Source: Comamonadaceae bacterium OS-4 (lineage in GTDB: Bacteria; Pseudomonadota; Gammaproteobacteria; Burkholderiales; Burkholderiaceae_C). From it: a stretch of 64,000 nucleotides of DNA. A model generated the notes under the pieces. The model was not told the DNA's origin, made no database searches, and was given only the letters and a program-made list of their open reading frames with translations. Numbering within the stretch: position 1 is the first letter of the stretch; each line of letters begins with the position of its first letter. The translations under genes and the position numbers were made by a program. The DNA is taken from the NCBI GenBank assembly GCA_027924025.1, contig AP026970.1:1076501-1140500 (forward strand), written 5' to 3'. Positions 25,721-33,739 of the stretch are shown here, one piece after another.

Positions 25721-26403
25721 TCCAGACACGGGGGCTGGGCTACCGCTACCCTGGTGGCGGTGAGTTGCGTTTTCCGGATGTGGATGTGCCGCACGGGGCA
25801 GTGCTGCTGCTCAGCGGCCCGTCGGGCAGCGGCAAGTCCACCTGGCTGGCTCTGGTGGCTGCACTGGTGGCACCTTCGGCGGGCACGCTGCATGTGGCAG
25901 ACCAAGCCATGGGCGACTTGCGCGGTGCCACGGCGGATGCCTGGCGGGCGGCCCACATCGGCTTTTTGCCGCAAAAGCTGCATTTGAGCGCAGCGCTCAC
26001 GGTGCAGCAGAACCTGGCCATGGCCCAGTGGGCGGCTGGCCGGGCGGAGGACAAGGTGCGCATCCACGCGACCCTGGAGGCCTTGGGCGTGGCCGAGTTG
26101 GCTGGCCGCTTGCCCCACCAGCTGTCTGGCGGGCAAGCGCAGCGGGTCGCGCTGGCGCGCGCGGTGTTGCTCAAACCCCGGGTGGTGCTGGCCGACGAGC
26201 CCACCGCCAGCTTGGATGACGAAGCCGCCGCCCAAGCGGTGCAGCTTCTGCACACCACCGCGCAGCAGCATGGCGCCACCCTGGTGATTGCCAGCCACGA
26301 TGCGCGGGTGGCCAGCCTGCTCTCAGCGCCGGAGGCCGGTGGTTTGGGTCCAATCGGCTTCTCGCGCTTGTCTTTGGCGCGCGAGAAGCTATCAAAATCA
26401 TAG
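25717..26403 (+). CDS. LolD/MacB-like ABC ATPase in the zur operon
   Basis: A 228-residue ATPase with Walker A GPSGSGKS (about 34-41), FLPQKLHLSAALTV, signature LSGGQAQR, Walker B VVLADEP and IASHD. It pairs with the FtsX-like permease that starts 4 bp after its stop. In Pseudomonas the PA4064-PA4065 pair of this type lies with a DUF3299 gene and is zinc-starvation induced; the same neighbourhood here suggests an equivalent role. The final residues LSKS and the TAG stop come from an interspersed repeat. Confidence 0.87.
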   Translation: MIQTRGLGYRYPGGGELRFPDVDVPHGAVLLLSGPSGSGKSTWLALVAALVAPSAGTLHVADQAMGDLRGATADAWRAAHIGFLPQKLHLSAALTVQQNLAMAQWAAGRAEDKVRIHATLEALGVAELAGRLPHQLSGGQAQRVALARAVLLKPRVVLADEPTASLDDEAAAQAVQLLHTTAQQHGATLVIASHDARVASLLSAPEAGGLGPIGFSRLSLAREKLSKS

Positions 26404-26404
26404 C
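26378..26404 (+). repeat. Interspersed 27-nt repeat, copy D
   Basis: CGCGC-GAGAA followed by GCTATCAAAATCATAGC. It covers the last codons and stop of the ABC ATPase gene and ends 3 bp before the permease ATG. Confidence 0.75.
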
Positions 26405-26407
26405 GAC

Positions 26408-27610
26408 ATGACGACACTTTTCTTTGCGTGGCGCTACCTGTGGTCCCGGCCTTTGGGGGCGGCGCTCAATCTCTTGCTGCTCAGTCTGGGGCTGGCATCC
26501 ATCACGTTTTTGCTGCTGGTAGGGGCACAGCTCAGCAAAGCCTTTGAGCGCGATTTGGCGGGTATCGATGTGGTGGTGGGCGCCAAGGGCAGCCCGATGC
26601 AGCTCATCCTCTCCGGAGTCTTGCACCTCGATGTACCACCCGGCAATGTACCGATCAAGGCGGTGCAGGAGTTGGCCCGCAACCCGCTGGTGGAACAAGT
26701 GATTCCGATCAGCCTGGGCGACAACTTCGGCGGCTACCGGATCGTGGGCACTTCGCTCGACTATCCGGCCCACTACGACGCCCAGCTCACCCAAGGCCGC
26801 TTGTGGACCGCGCCCATGGAAGCGGTGCTGGGTGCTACCGCTGCCAAAGCGATGGGCATTCAGGTGGGGCAGACCTTTGTGGGCACCCACGGTCTGGGCG
26901 CCGGCGGGCATCCGCATGGCGACAGTGTGTACACCGTGGTCGGCATTCTGGCGCCCGGCGGCAGCGTGCTGGATCGGTTGATCCTGACCGACACCGCCTC
27001 CGTCTGGAAGGTGCATGAGGACTACACCGCCGTCGACGACGACGACCGCCGCGTCATGGAAGACGAGCGTGAGATCACCATGGCCCTGATCCGCTACAGC
27101 ACGCCCATGGCGGCAGTGAGCTTTCCGCGCTTTGTGAACAGCACTACAGATATGCAGGCCGCTGCCCCGGCGCTGGAGATCACGCGCTTGCTCAGCATGT
27201 TGGGCTTGGGTACCGATGTGCTGCGCGCCTTTGCCGGAGTGCTGCTGCTGACCGCGGGCCTGAGCGTGTTCATTGCGCTGTGGAGTGCGGTGCGCGAGCG
27301 GCGCACCGACCTCGCCTTGCTGCGCATGTTGGGTGCGCCACCTGCCAAAGTGGCCGCCTTGCTGCTGTGCGAGGCTTTGTGGCTCGGCTTGCTCGCAGCG
27401 GTGCTGGGCGTATTGCTGGGCCAGGGTTTTGCGCAGGCGCTGGCTTTGTTTTTGAGCCTGGACCATTCGCTGCTGATCGGCGGCATGGTGTGGCCGGCCG
27501 GTTTGTGGGTAGTGCCCGCATTGGCCTTGGTGGTGTCTTTGGCCTCGGCCTTGCTACCCACGGTGGCAGCCTACCGGGTGAGCGTGTTGCGCTTGCTGCA
27601 GAGCCACTGA
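26408..27610 (+). CDS. FtsX/MacB-like ABC permease in the zur operon
   Basis: A 400-residue protein with the four-helix FtsX layout. One helix (about 18-40) follows FFAWRYLWSRPLGAALNLLL, then comes a large periplasmic domain (about 45-270), then three helices, the first after LRAFAGVLLLTAGLSVFIALWSAV. The cytoplasmic segment RRTDLALLRMLGAP is the typical coupling motif. MacB-like transporters transmit force to periplasmic partners rather than moving substrates through the membrane; the secreted proteins downstream are candidate partners. Confidence 0.87.
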   Translation: MTTLFFAWRYLWSRPLGAALNLLLLSLGLASITFLLLVGAQLSKAFERDLAGIDVVVGAKGSPMQLILSGVLHLDVPPGNVPIKAVQELARNPLVEQVIPISLGDNFGGYRIVGTSLDYPAHYDAQLTQGRLWTAPMEAVLGATAAKAMGIQVGQTFVGTHGLGAGGHPHGDSVYTVVGILAPGGSVLDRLILTDTASVWKVHEDYTAVDDDDRRVMEDEREITMALIRYSTPMAAVSFPRFVNSTTDMQAAAPALEITRLLSMLGLGTDVLRAFAGVLLLTAGLSVFIALWSAVRERRTDLALLRMLGAPPAKVAALLLCEALWLGLLAAVLGVLLGQGFAQALALFLSLDHSLLIGGMVWPAGLWVVPALALVVSLASALLPTVAAYRVSVLRLLQSH

Positions 27611-27640
27611 TCCTGTGTAGATTTTTACCACTCTCTATCG

Positions 27641-27892
27641 ATGAAATTTATGAAAAAAAGCCTTCTAGCCGCCGTATTGCTTGCGCAAGCAGCTATGTTT
27701 TCTGTAGCAGCAGAAACGGACAAAGAAACCCGCGAGGACATCGCCAAGCACCGTGCCATTGCCGCTGCCCACGAGTCTGCTGCCAAGTGCCGCGAGGCCG
27801 GCAAAGACGAAGCGGTGTGCAACAAGGAGCTGCAAACCGCCTGCAAGGGCATTGCCATCGGCAAGTTCTGCGGCATGAAGCACGAGCACTGA
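27641..27892 (+). CDS. Small secreted Cys/His protein of the zur operon
   Basis: An 83-residue protein I do not recognise. A signal peptide (MKKSLLAAVLLAQAAMFSVAA) leaves about 59 residues that look helical and charged, with Cys50, Cys60, Cys68 and Cys77 (spacing CX9C and CX8C) and His37, His44, His81 and His83. The spacing could give a disulfide-linked helical hairpin or a metal site. It follows the FtsX-like permease by 30 bp and precedes a hairpin terminator. An alternative ATG is at 27650. Part of the signal peptide is encoded by an interspersed repeat copy. Confidence 0.8.
   Translation: MKFMKKSLLAAVLLAQAAMFSVAAETDKETREDIAKHRAIAAAHESAAKCREAGKDEAVCNKELQTACKGIAIGKFCGMKHEH
27682..27708 (+). 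repeat. Interspersed 27-nt repeat, copy E (inside a signal peptide)
   Basis: TGCGC-AAGCA followed by GCTATGTTTTCTGTAGC. It is read in frame as the hydrophobic end of the signal peptide (AQAAMFSVA). Confidence 0.6.
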
Positions 27893-27909
27893 GCGAGCCC
27901 AAGTCCATG

Positions 27910-27932
27910 GCCCCCGGCGGTGGGGGCTTTTT
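27910..27932 (+). terminator. Intrinsic terminator after the small secreted gene
   Basis: The stem GCCCCC / GGGGGC has a 6-nt loop and is followed by TTTTT. A second hairpin (GGCCCAC-TAAACT-GTGGGCC, 27936-27955) without a T tract follows. The DUF3299 gene would then be reached by read-through or by its own promoter. Confidence 0.7.
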
Positions 27933-27971
27933 ACCGGCCCACTAAACTGTGGGCCTTCCCCGAGGTGTTTT

Positions 27972-28511
27972 ATGCGCGTTGACCCTGTTTTCTCTCGCCG
28001 TCGTCATTTGGCATTGGTGTGTGCCGCTGTGGTGTGGGCGGCTCCGGCCCTGGCCCAGCTCAGTTCTCCCATGCCGGGTTTGCCGGGCTTACCTGCCGGC
28101 ACAGGTGCGGGCGTGCATGGCGCCAACAGCCCGTTTGCACCGCTCAAAGAGCGGGCCGATGTGCTGCCCTGGTCGGTGCTGACAGCCGTCAAAACCAAAA
28201 CCGAGAAGAACCGCTTGTTGCCGGTCTTCACGGCAGACATCCAGGCGCTCAACAAAAAAACCCAGCGGATTCAAGGCTTCATGATGCCGCTGGAGCCCGG
28301 TGAAAAGCAAAAACACTTTCTCATCAGCTCGGTGCCCTTGACCTGCTCGTTTTGCGTGCCCGGTGGCCCGGAGAGCATGATCGAGGTCAAGACCAAAACC
28401 GCCGTCAAATATTCGATGGAAGCTGTCGTGGTCGAGGGCCAGTTCGCGGTGCTCAACGACGACCCCTATGGCCTGTACTACCGCATGACCGAAGCTGTGG
28501 CTGTGAAGTAG
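27972..28511 (+). CDS. DUF3299 family secreted protein
   Basis: A 179-residue protein with a signal peptide (RRHLALVCAAVVWAAPALAQ) and a DUF3299 domain (about 60-178). Visible landmarks are the FMMPLEPGEKQKHFLISS strand and a CxxC in LTCSFCVPGGPESMIEV. GAGGTG (27961-27966) precedes the ATG. DUF3299 proteins accompany zinc-regulated ABC/FtsX modules in Pseudomonas (PA4066). A periplasmic role in metal handling is inferred; the molecular function is unknown. Confidence 0.83.
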   Translation: MRVDPVFSRRRHLALVCAAVVWAAPALAQLSSPMPGLPGLPAGTGAGVHGANSPFAPLKERADVLPWSVLTAVKTKTEKNRLLPVFTADIQALNKKTQRIQGFMMPLEPGEKQKHFLISSVPLTCSFCVPGGPESMIEVKTKTAVKYSMEAVVVEGQFAVLNDDPYGLYYRMTEAVAVK

Positions 28512-28521
28512 CCGCAGCAGG

Positions 28522-29478
28522 ATGCCGCTCGACAACCCCGTACTCTCTTCCCTGCTGCCGGTCGTCCTGCTGATTGTGGTGGGCTACCTGAGTGGCAGAT
28601 TCAATGTCATCCGCCAGGAGGCGGTGCGCGACCTGAGCAATCTGGTCTTTTTGGTGCTGATCCAGGCGCTGCTGTTTCGCACCATGTGCGCAGTGGATGT
28701 GGCGCATCTCGACTTCAGCGCCCTGTCGATCTACCTCGCCACGGCGGCCGGCTTGTTTTTTGTATTGCTGCTCGCGCAGGGCGGCAGTAGCCGCGCGGCG
28801 GTGCTGGCGCTCTCCGGCATTTTCAGCAATACCGCCACGATTGGTATTCCGCTCATTGGCCTGGCCTATGGCAAAGAGGCGTTGGTGGTGCTGTTCACCC
28901 TGATTTCAATGCACTCGCTGGTGCTGCTGACCATGACCACCGTGGTGCTGGAGCTGTGCAGCGCCCGCGAGCAGGCCCATGCCGGGCACATCCGGAGGGG
29001 CCATTGGCGCACCATCGGCCTGGCGGTGCGCAACGCCATCTTGCACCCGGTGCCCATGCCCATCATTGCCGGCTTGTTGTTTGCGCAAACCGGCTGGGTG
29101 CTGCCCGAGGTGGTAGACCGCCCGCTGCAACTGCTGGCCAATGCCTTCAGCCCGGTGGCGCTGGTGCTGATGGGGGTGACACTGGCCAAAACGTCCATTG
29201 GCCAGCATCTGCGGAGTGCGCTGCTGATCTCCAGTATCAAAAACCTGCTGCACCCCTTGCTGATGGCCTTGTTGGGCTACGCCGCCGGCCTGCGCGGTAT
29301 CACCCTGACGGTGCTGGTGATGACCGCTGCCCTGCCGATCGGCGCCAACGTGTTTTTGTTTGCCCAGCGTTACCAGAAGGCGGAAGAGCTGGTCACCGCC
29401 AGCGTGGTGGTGTCCACCGTGATGGCGCTGTTTACCGTCTCACTGGTGATGTACCTGCTGCCCTTGTGGGTGGGCTGA
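28522..29478 (+). CDS. AEC family transporter
   Basis: A 318-residue inner-membrane carrier with about ten hydrophobic segments in two inverted halves. FSNTATIGIPLIGLAYG and LPIGANVFLFAQRYQ are the unwound-helix motifs of the auxin-efflux-carrier/malonate-transporter family. It starts 10 bp after the DUF3299 gene and may be co-transcribed with it. The substrate, possibly an organic acid, cannot be read from the sequence. Confidence 0.88.
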   Translation: MPLDNPVLSSLLPVVLLIVVGYLSGRFNVIRQEAVRDLSNLVFLVLIQALLFRTMCAVDVAHLDFSALSIYLATAAGLFFVLLLAQGGSSRAAVLALSGIFSNTATIGIPLIGLAYGKEALVVLFTLISMHSLVLLTMTTVVLELCSAREQAHAGHIRRGHWRTIGLAVRNAILHPVPMPIIAGLLFAQTGWVLPEVVDRPLQLLANAFSPVALVLMGVTLAKTSIGQHLRSALLISSIKNLLHPLLMALLGYAAGLRGITLTVLVMTAALPIGANVFLFAQRYQKAEELVTASVVVSTVMALFTVSLVMYLLPLWVG

Positions 29479-29491
29479 GCCAAATTAATGG

Positions 29492-29707
29492 GTGTGTGTG
29501 ACGTTGAACCGGGTCCGCGTATTCTGGAAAGCCGCCTTCTGGGCCCCGGTGGTCCTGACGACTGTCATGTCCCTGATGCCCAACGAGCAGGTGCCCTCGA
29601 GCCTGGTGTTTTGGGACAAGGCGCAGCACACCCTATGCTTTGCAGCTCTGGCGTTGTGGGCACGCGCGTGCGGCCGGGCACTTTTTCCAGGAAATTCCGA
29701 GACATGA
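29492..29707 (+). pseudogene. Truncated VanZ-like membrane protein
   Basis: A 71-residue frame from GTG 29492. The N-terminal half of a VanZ-like protein is visible: one hydrophobic segment (FWKAAFWAPVVLTTVMSLMP) and the conserved FWDKAQHTLCFAALALWARA. The remaining helices are missing: the frame ends at TGA 29705-29707, overlapping the ATG of the DUF502 gene. It may be a remnant kept as a leader cistron for the downstream gene. GTG 29498 is an alternative start. Confidence 0.5.
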
Positions 29708-30402
29708 ACCTCAAGCTGAAACACCCCCTGCGCACCCTGCTCACCGGGGCGCTGGCGCTCTTGCCTTTGGCGGCGACCTTGCTCTTGCTGTCGTGGTTGT
29801 TGAGCCTGCTTGCGGTGTGGCTCGGGCCGGGGAGCGCGTTCGGGCAAATGCTCACCGGGATTGGCCTGGGGCTGACCGAGTCCGAAATCATTGGCTACCT
29901 GCTGGGCTTGTTGCTGGTGGTGGTGCTGGTCTATGCGTTTGGCTTGATGGTGGAGCGGGGCCTGGAGCAGGGCGCTGCCAGACTGCTGGAAACGCTTTTG
30001 CAACGCATTCCCGTGGTCCGCACCGTGTACGACGTGGTGCAAAAGTTGGTCGGTCTCCTAGGCCGCAAAGAGGGGGCAGAGCTGCAGTCGCTGTCCCCTG
30101 TGTGGCTGTATTTCGGCGGCAAGCCACAGCCGGACACTGCCAGTGCCGCTGCCGCTGGCGGAGCTGGCAAACAAGGAACCGCGGTGCTCGGTTTCCTGTC
30201 AACGCCGCAGGTTGTCATGATCGGCGGCGTGCCTTATCTGGGGGTGCTGGTGCCTACCGCACCGGTTCCAGTGGGGGGCGGCTTGCTGTATGTGCCACCC
30301 GACTGGGTGGAACCGGCCGAAATCGGCATGGAGGCCGTCACCAGCATTTACGTCTCCATGGGCGTCACTTCGGATCAGTACCTTCCCAAATCGGCACCTT
30401 GA
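29704..30402 (+). CDS. DUF502 family membrane protein
   Basis: A 232-residue protein with two hydrophobic segments (about 10-38 and 58-82) and a soluble region. The latter contains RIPVVRTVYDVVQKLVGLL, LGFLSTPQVVMIGGVPYLGVLVPTAPVPVGG and a C-terminal EAVTSIYVSMGV, the typical DUF502 pattern. The function of the family is not established. The ATG overlaps the stop of the VanZ remnant (ATGA). Confidence 0.87.
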   Translation: MNLKLKHPLRTLLTGALALLPLAATLLLLSWLLSLLAVWLGPGSAFGQMLTGIGLGLTESEIIGYLLGLLLVVVLVYAFGLMVERGLEQGAARLLETLLQRIPVVRTVYDVVQKLVGLLGRKEGAELQSLSPVWLYFGGKPQPDTASAAAAGGAGKQGTAVLGFLSTPQVVMIGGVPYLGVLVPTAPVPVGGGLLYVPPDWVEPAEIGMEAVTSIYVSMGVTSDQYLPKSAP

Positions 30403-30430
30403 GGAGCAGGGGGGTTAAGCCCCGTGCGCG

Positions 30431-31069
30431 CTAGGGCGCCAGTCGCTCGCGCAACCAGGCGCCGTCTGTACCCTGGCTGTAACGCAGCCGGTCATGCAAA
30501 CGGCTTTTGCGGCCCTGCCAGAACTCCCACTGGTCCGGCTTGAGGCGGTAGCCGCCCCAGTGCGGCGGGCGCGGCGGCTGCAGCAGAAATTGGGCGGCGT
30601 ATTTGGCCGCGTTGGTGACCAGCACCGTGCGGCCGGGGATCACTTCGCTCTGCGGGGAGGCCCATGCGCCGATACGCGAGTCCAGCGGGCGGCTGTGGAA
30701 GTAGGCGTCGCTCTCTTCGTCACTCACTTTTTCGACCACGCCTTCGATCCGGACCACCCGCTCCAGCTCTACCCAATGGAACTGCAGCGCGGCATACGGG
30801 TTGCCCGCTAGGGCCTTGCCTTTGCGGCTTTCGTAGTTGGTAAACCACACAATGCCGCGGGCATCAAAACCCTTGATCAACACCACCCGGGTGCTGGGGC
30901 GCAGGTCGCTGCCCACGGTGGCCAGGGTCATGGCGTTGGGCTCAGGCACCTCGCTCTGGATGGCTTCTTGCAGCCAGCGATCAAACTGCAGCAGCGGATC
31001 GGCATGCGAAGCCTGCTCATCGAGTTCGGCGCGTTCGTAACTTTTGCGTAAGGAGGCAATGGATGTCAT
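30431..31069 (-). CDS. pdxH: Pyridoxamine 5'-phosphate oxidase
   Basis: A 212-residue FMN enzyme that oxidises pyridoxine/pyridoxamine 5'-phosphate to pyridoxal phosphate. The N-terminal [13 protein letters not shown], the FMN-binding [24 protein letters not shown] and the C-terminal [16 protein letters not shown] / RLHDR are the family landmarks. The ATG at 31069 is chosen because the longer frame adds unconserved sequence. It is divergent from the OmpA-like gene. Confidence 0.95.
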   Translation of the reverse strand: MTSIASLRKSYERAELDEQASHADPLLQFDRWLQEAIQSEVPEPNAMTLATVGSDLRPSTRVVLIKGFDARGIVWFTNYESRKGKALAGNPYAALQFHWVELERVVRIEGVVEKVSDEESDAYFHSRPLDSRIGAWASPQSEVIPGRTVLVTNAAKYAAQFLLQPPRPPHWGGYRLKPDQWEFWQGRKSRLHDRLRYSQGTDGAWLRERLAP

Positions 31070-31179
31070 AGCCGGAGTATAGGAATTACAGGCTTTCCGT
31101 GAATTGCGTTGGGTCATGGGCCAGAGAGCCCAAGCCGCGACAACCTACAATACGCTCCATTTTTAAGGGAGTGTTTGAC

Positions 31180-31656
31180 ATGTCTGAGCAGGAAGATACC
31201 GGTACCAAAGTCGTTGCCATCGTCGTGAGCACCATCATCGTCGCCATTCTGGCTTCTGTGATCGGTTTTGCTGTCAGCCGGTCTGGCGCTAAGCCTGCAC
31301 CTGCGGCAGCGGTTGTTGAAGTGGCAGACGCAGCCAGTGTGCGGGTTGAAGACGGTGTGGTGAAGTTCTTTTTTGCCACAGGCAAAGCAGACGTCGCCAC
31401 GGGTGCTAACGAAGCCCTTGCCAACGTAGTGACCGCTGTATCTGCCGGTCAGCAAGCGGTGATCAGTGGTTTCCACGACGCCAGCGGCGACCCTGCCAAA
31501 AACGCTGAGTTGGCCAAGCAACGTGCCATCGCGGTGCGCGACGCCCTCGTGGCCCTGGGTGTTCCCCAAGACAAAGTCGAGTTGAAAAAGCCTGAAGAAG
31601 CCATGGCTACAGGCCCCGCCAATGAAGCACGCCGCGTGGAAGTGGTTGTGAAATAA
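31180..31656 (+). CDS. OmpA family protein with N-terminal membrane anchor
   Basis: A 158-residue protein with a single hydrophobic anchor (VVAIVVSTIIVAILASVIGFAV, about 10-31) and a periplasmic OmpA-like domain (about 48-158). The peptidoglycan-binding helix is NAELAKQRAIAVRDALVALGV, and the domain ends in EARRVEVVV. AAGGGA precedes the ATG at 31180. It probably tethers the inner membrane to the wall. A terminator follows, so it is monocistronic. Confidence 0.85.
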   Translation: MSEQEDTGTKVVAIVVSTIIVAILASVIGFAVSRSGAKPAPAAAVVEVADAASVRVEDGVVKFFFATGKADVATGANEALANVVTAVSAGQQAVISGFHDASGDPAKNAELAKQRAIAVRDALVALGVPQDKVELKKPEEAMATGPANEARRVEVVVK

Positions 31657-31679
31657 ATCAGATCGTTTCGATCTCCTGC

Positions 31680-31706
31680 AAAAGGCCCGATTCAGTCGGG
31701 CCTTTT
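31680..31706 (+). terminator. Intrinsic terminator after the OmpA-like gene
   Basis: Perfect 11-bp stem AAAAGGCCCGA / TCGGGCCTTTT with loop TTCAG. It is symmetric enough to act in both directions. Confidence 0.85.
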
Positions 31707-31812
31707 GCATGGTGCGGCTACTTTGCCGAGCCGAGCCGAGCCTCGCCGAGTTGGTACCCTTCTGGTAACTGGGGGTTGGCACAAAGGTTTGATTCCAAGT
31801 TACCATCAGAGG

Positions 31813-31827
31813 TGTAATTTAGTTACA
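31813..31827. promoter_or_regulatory. HexR-type operator upstream of edd
   Basis: The palindrome TGTAATTTAGTTACA ends 8 bp before the edd ATG and fits the proteobacterial HexR consensus (TGTAATT-AATTACA type). HexR responds to KDPG, the product of Edd, which fits the gene order. An additional inverted pair TGGTAACT (31763-31770) / AGTTACCA (31798-31805) lies upstream. Confidence 0.65.
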
Positions 31828-31835
31828 GAGACTTT

Positions 31836-33704
31836 ATGCCAGACACCACCTCTACCCCCGTCGCTTTGCACCCTGTTGTGGAGGCGGTCACCCGCCGCAT
31901 CGTGGAGCGCAGCGCCGCTACCCGCAGCGCCTATCTGGCCCAAGTCGCGCACATGGCCGACCGCAAGCCCGGTGCCGACCGCATGGGCTGCGCCAACGTG
32001 GCTCACGCTTTTGCCGCCATGCCCGACGCCGACAAGACCCGCGTCACCGGCTTGGATAAATTCAAAATTGTGGAAGAGAAAGGTGCCAATATCGGCATCG
32101 TCAACGCCTACAACGACCTGCTCTCCGCCCACGCGCCCTTGCAGCACTACCCTGATCTGGTCAAAGCAGAAGCCCGCAAGCACGGCGCCACCGCCCAAGT
32201 GGCGGGCGGCGTGCCCGCCATGTGCGACGGTGTGACCCAAGGCACGGCCGGCATGGAGCTGAGCTTGTTCAGCCGCGATGCCATTGCCATGGCCACCGCC
32301 GTGTCGCTGAGCCACGATGTGTTTGACGCCGCCCTGATGCTGGGCGTGTGCGACAAGATCGTGCCCGGCCTGTTGATCGGCGCACTGCACTTCGGCCACC
32401 TGCCCACCGTGTTTGTGCCGGCCGGCCCCATGACTTCGGGCCTGCCCAACAACGAAAAGGCCAAGGTGCGCGAAAAAGCCGCCCAAGGCTTGGTCGGCCG
32501 CCCCGAGCTGCTGGCCGCCGAAAGCGCTGCGTACCACGGCGAAGGCACGTGCACCTTTTACGGCACCGCCAACAGCAACCAGATGCTGCTCGAAGCCATG
32601 GGCCTGCATGTGCCCGGCACCGCTTTCATTAACCCCGGCGACGGCGTGCGCCAGGAACTGACCCGCGAAGCTGTGCGCACCGTACTGGGCATTACCAAGG
32701 CCAAGCGCTTTGCGCCCATCGGCCAGGTGGTGGACGAGCGCTGCATCGTCAACGCCATGGTCGCCCTGCTTGCCACGGGCGGCTCGACCAATCATTTGAT
32801 CCACTGGGTGGCTGTGGCGCGCGCCGCGGGCATCGTGATCGACTGGAACGACTTCTCGTCCCTGTCGGATGTGGTGCCCTTGCTGACCCGCGTGTACCCC
32901 AACGGTAGCGCCGATGTGAACCAGTTCCAGGCGGCAGGCGGCCCCGGTTACGTGATCCGCGAGCTGCTGGATGCCGGCTTCATGCACGCTGATGTGTTGA
33001 CCGTGCGCAGCGGTGGCTTGCGTGAATACACCGCCATTCCGTCGGCCAATGCTGATGGCAGCTTGCAGTGGGCTGATGCAGGTGCCAGCAAGGACGAGAC
33101 CGTGGTGCGCCCTGCCATCAGCCCCTTCAGCGCCAGCGGTGGCCTCAAGTTGCTCAAGGGCAACCTTGGCCGCAGCGTGATCAAAGTGTCTGCTGTGCCG
33201 GACGACCGCCACATCATTGAAGCCCCTTGCCGCGTGTTCGACTCGCAAGACGCTTTGCACAAGGCCTTTAGCGCCGATGAACTCAACCACGACGTGATCT
33301 GCGTGGTGCGTTGGCAAGGCCCGCAGGCCAACGGCATGCCTGAGCTGCACAAGCTCACCCCGCCCCTGGCCGTGCTGCAGGGCAAGGGCTACCGCGTGGC
33401 GCTGGTGACGGATGGCCGCATGAGCGGCGCCTCCGGCAAAGTGCCTGCCGCCATCCACGTGTCGCCCGAGGCGGCGGCCGGCGGTCCGTTGGCCAAGGTG
33501 CGTGATGGCGACATCATCCGCCTGGATGCCAACGCCGAAACCCTGCAAGTGCTGGTCAGCGACGCCGAGTGGGCCGCACGCCCCTTGGACACCATGCCCG
33601 AAGTCTTGCGAGCTGCCAATGGCATCGGCATGGGCCGCGAACTGTTTGCCAACTTCCGCCGCAATGCACTGGCCGCCGAAGAAGGCGCCTGCACCTGGTT
33701 CTGA
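31836..33704 (+). CDS. edd: 6-phosphogluconate dehydratase
   Basis: A 622-residue dehydratase of the IlvD/Edd family that converts 6-phosphogluconate to 2-keto-3-deoxy-6-phosphogluconate, the first Entner-Doudoroff step. Iron-sulfur cluster cysteines are visible in [10 protein letters not shown] and GVCDKIVPG, and a third candidate in [20 protein letters not shown]. The C-terminal [23 protein letters not shown] is the family signature. The length matches E. coli Edd (about 603) with a slight extension. It forms an operon with eda, 35 bp downstream. Confidence 0.95.
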   Translation: MPDTTSTPVALHPVVEAVTRRIVERSAATRSAYLAQVAHMADRKPGADRMGCANVAHAFAAMPDADKTRVTGLDKFKIVEEKGANIGIVNAYNDLLSAHAPLQHYPDLVKAEARKHGATAQVAGGVPAMCDGVTQGTAGMELSLFSRDAIAMATAVSLSHDVFDAALMLGVCDKIVPGLLIGALHFGHLPTVFVPAGPMTSGLPNNEKAKVREKAAQGLVGRPELLAAESAAYHGEGTCTFYGTANSNQMLLEAMGLHVPGTAFINPGDGVRQELTREAVRTVLGITKAKRFAPIGQVVDERCIVNAMVALLATGGSTNHLIHWVAVARAAGIVIDWNDFSSLSDVVPLLTRVYPNGSADVNQFQAAGGPGYVIRELLDAGFMHADVLTVRSGGLREYTAIPSANADGSLQWADAGASKDETVVRPAISPFSASGGLKLLKGNLGRSVIKVSAVPDDRHIIEAPCRVFDSQDALHKAFSADELNHDVICVVRWQGPQANGMPELHKLTPPLAVLQGKGYRVALVTDGRMSGASGKVPAAIHVSPEAAAGGPLAKVRDGDIIRLDANAETLQVLVSDAEWAARPLDTMPEVLRAANGIGMGRELFANFRRNALAAEEGACTWF

Positions 33705-33739
33705 ACCCACCCCCAATAACGTCGATCTGGAACATTTCA

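Noticed and set aside
27936..27955. Second hairpin GGCCCAC/GTGGGCC before DUF3299 as an additional terminator
   Set aside because: No T tract follows; it may be a regulatory or chance structure, so it is only mentioned with the preceding terminator.
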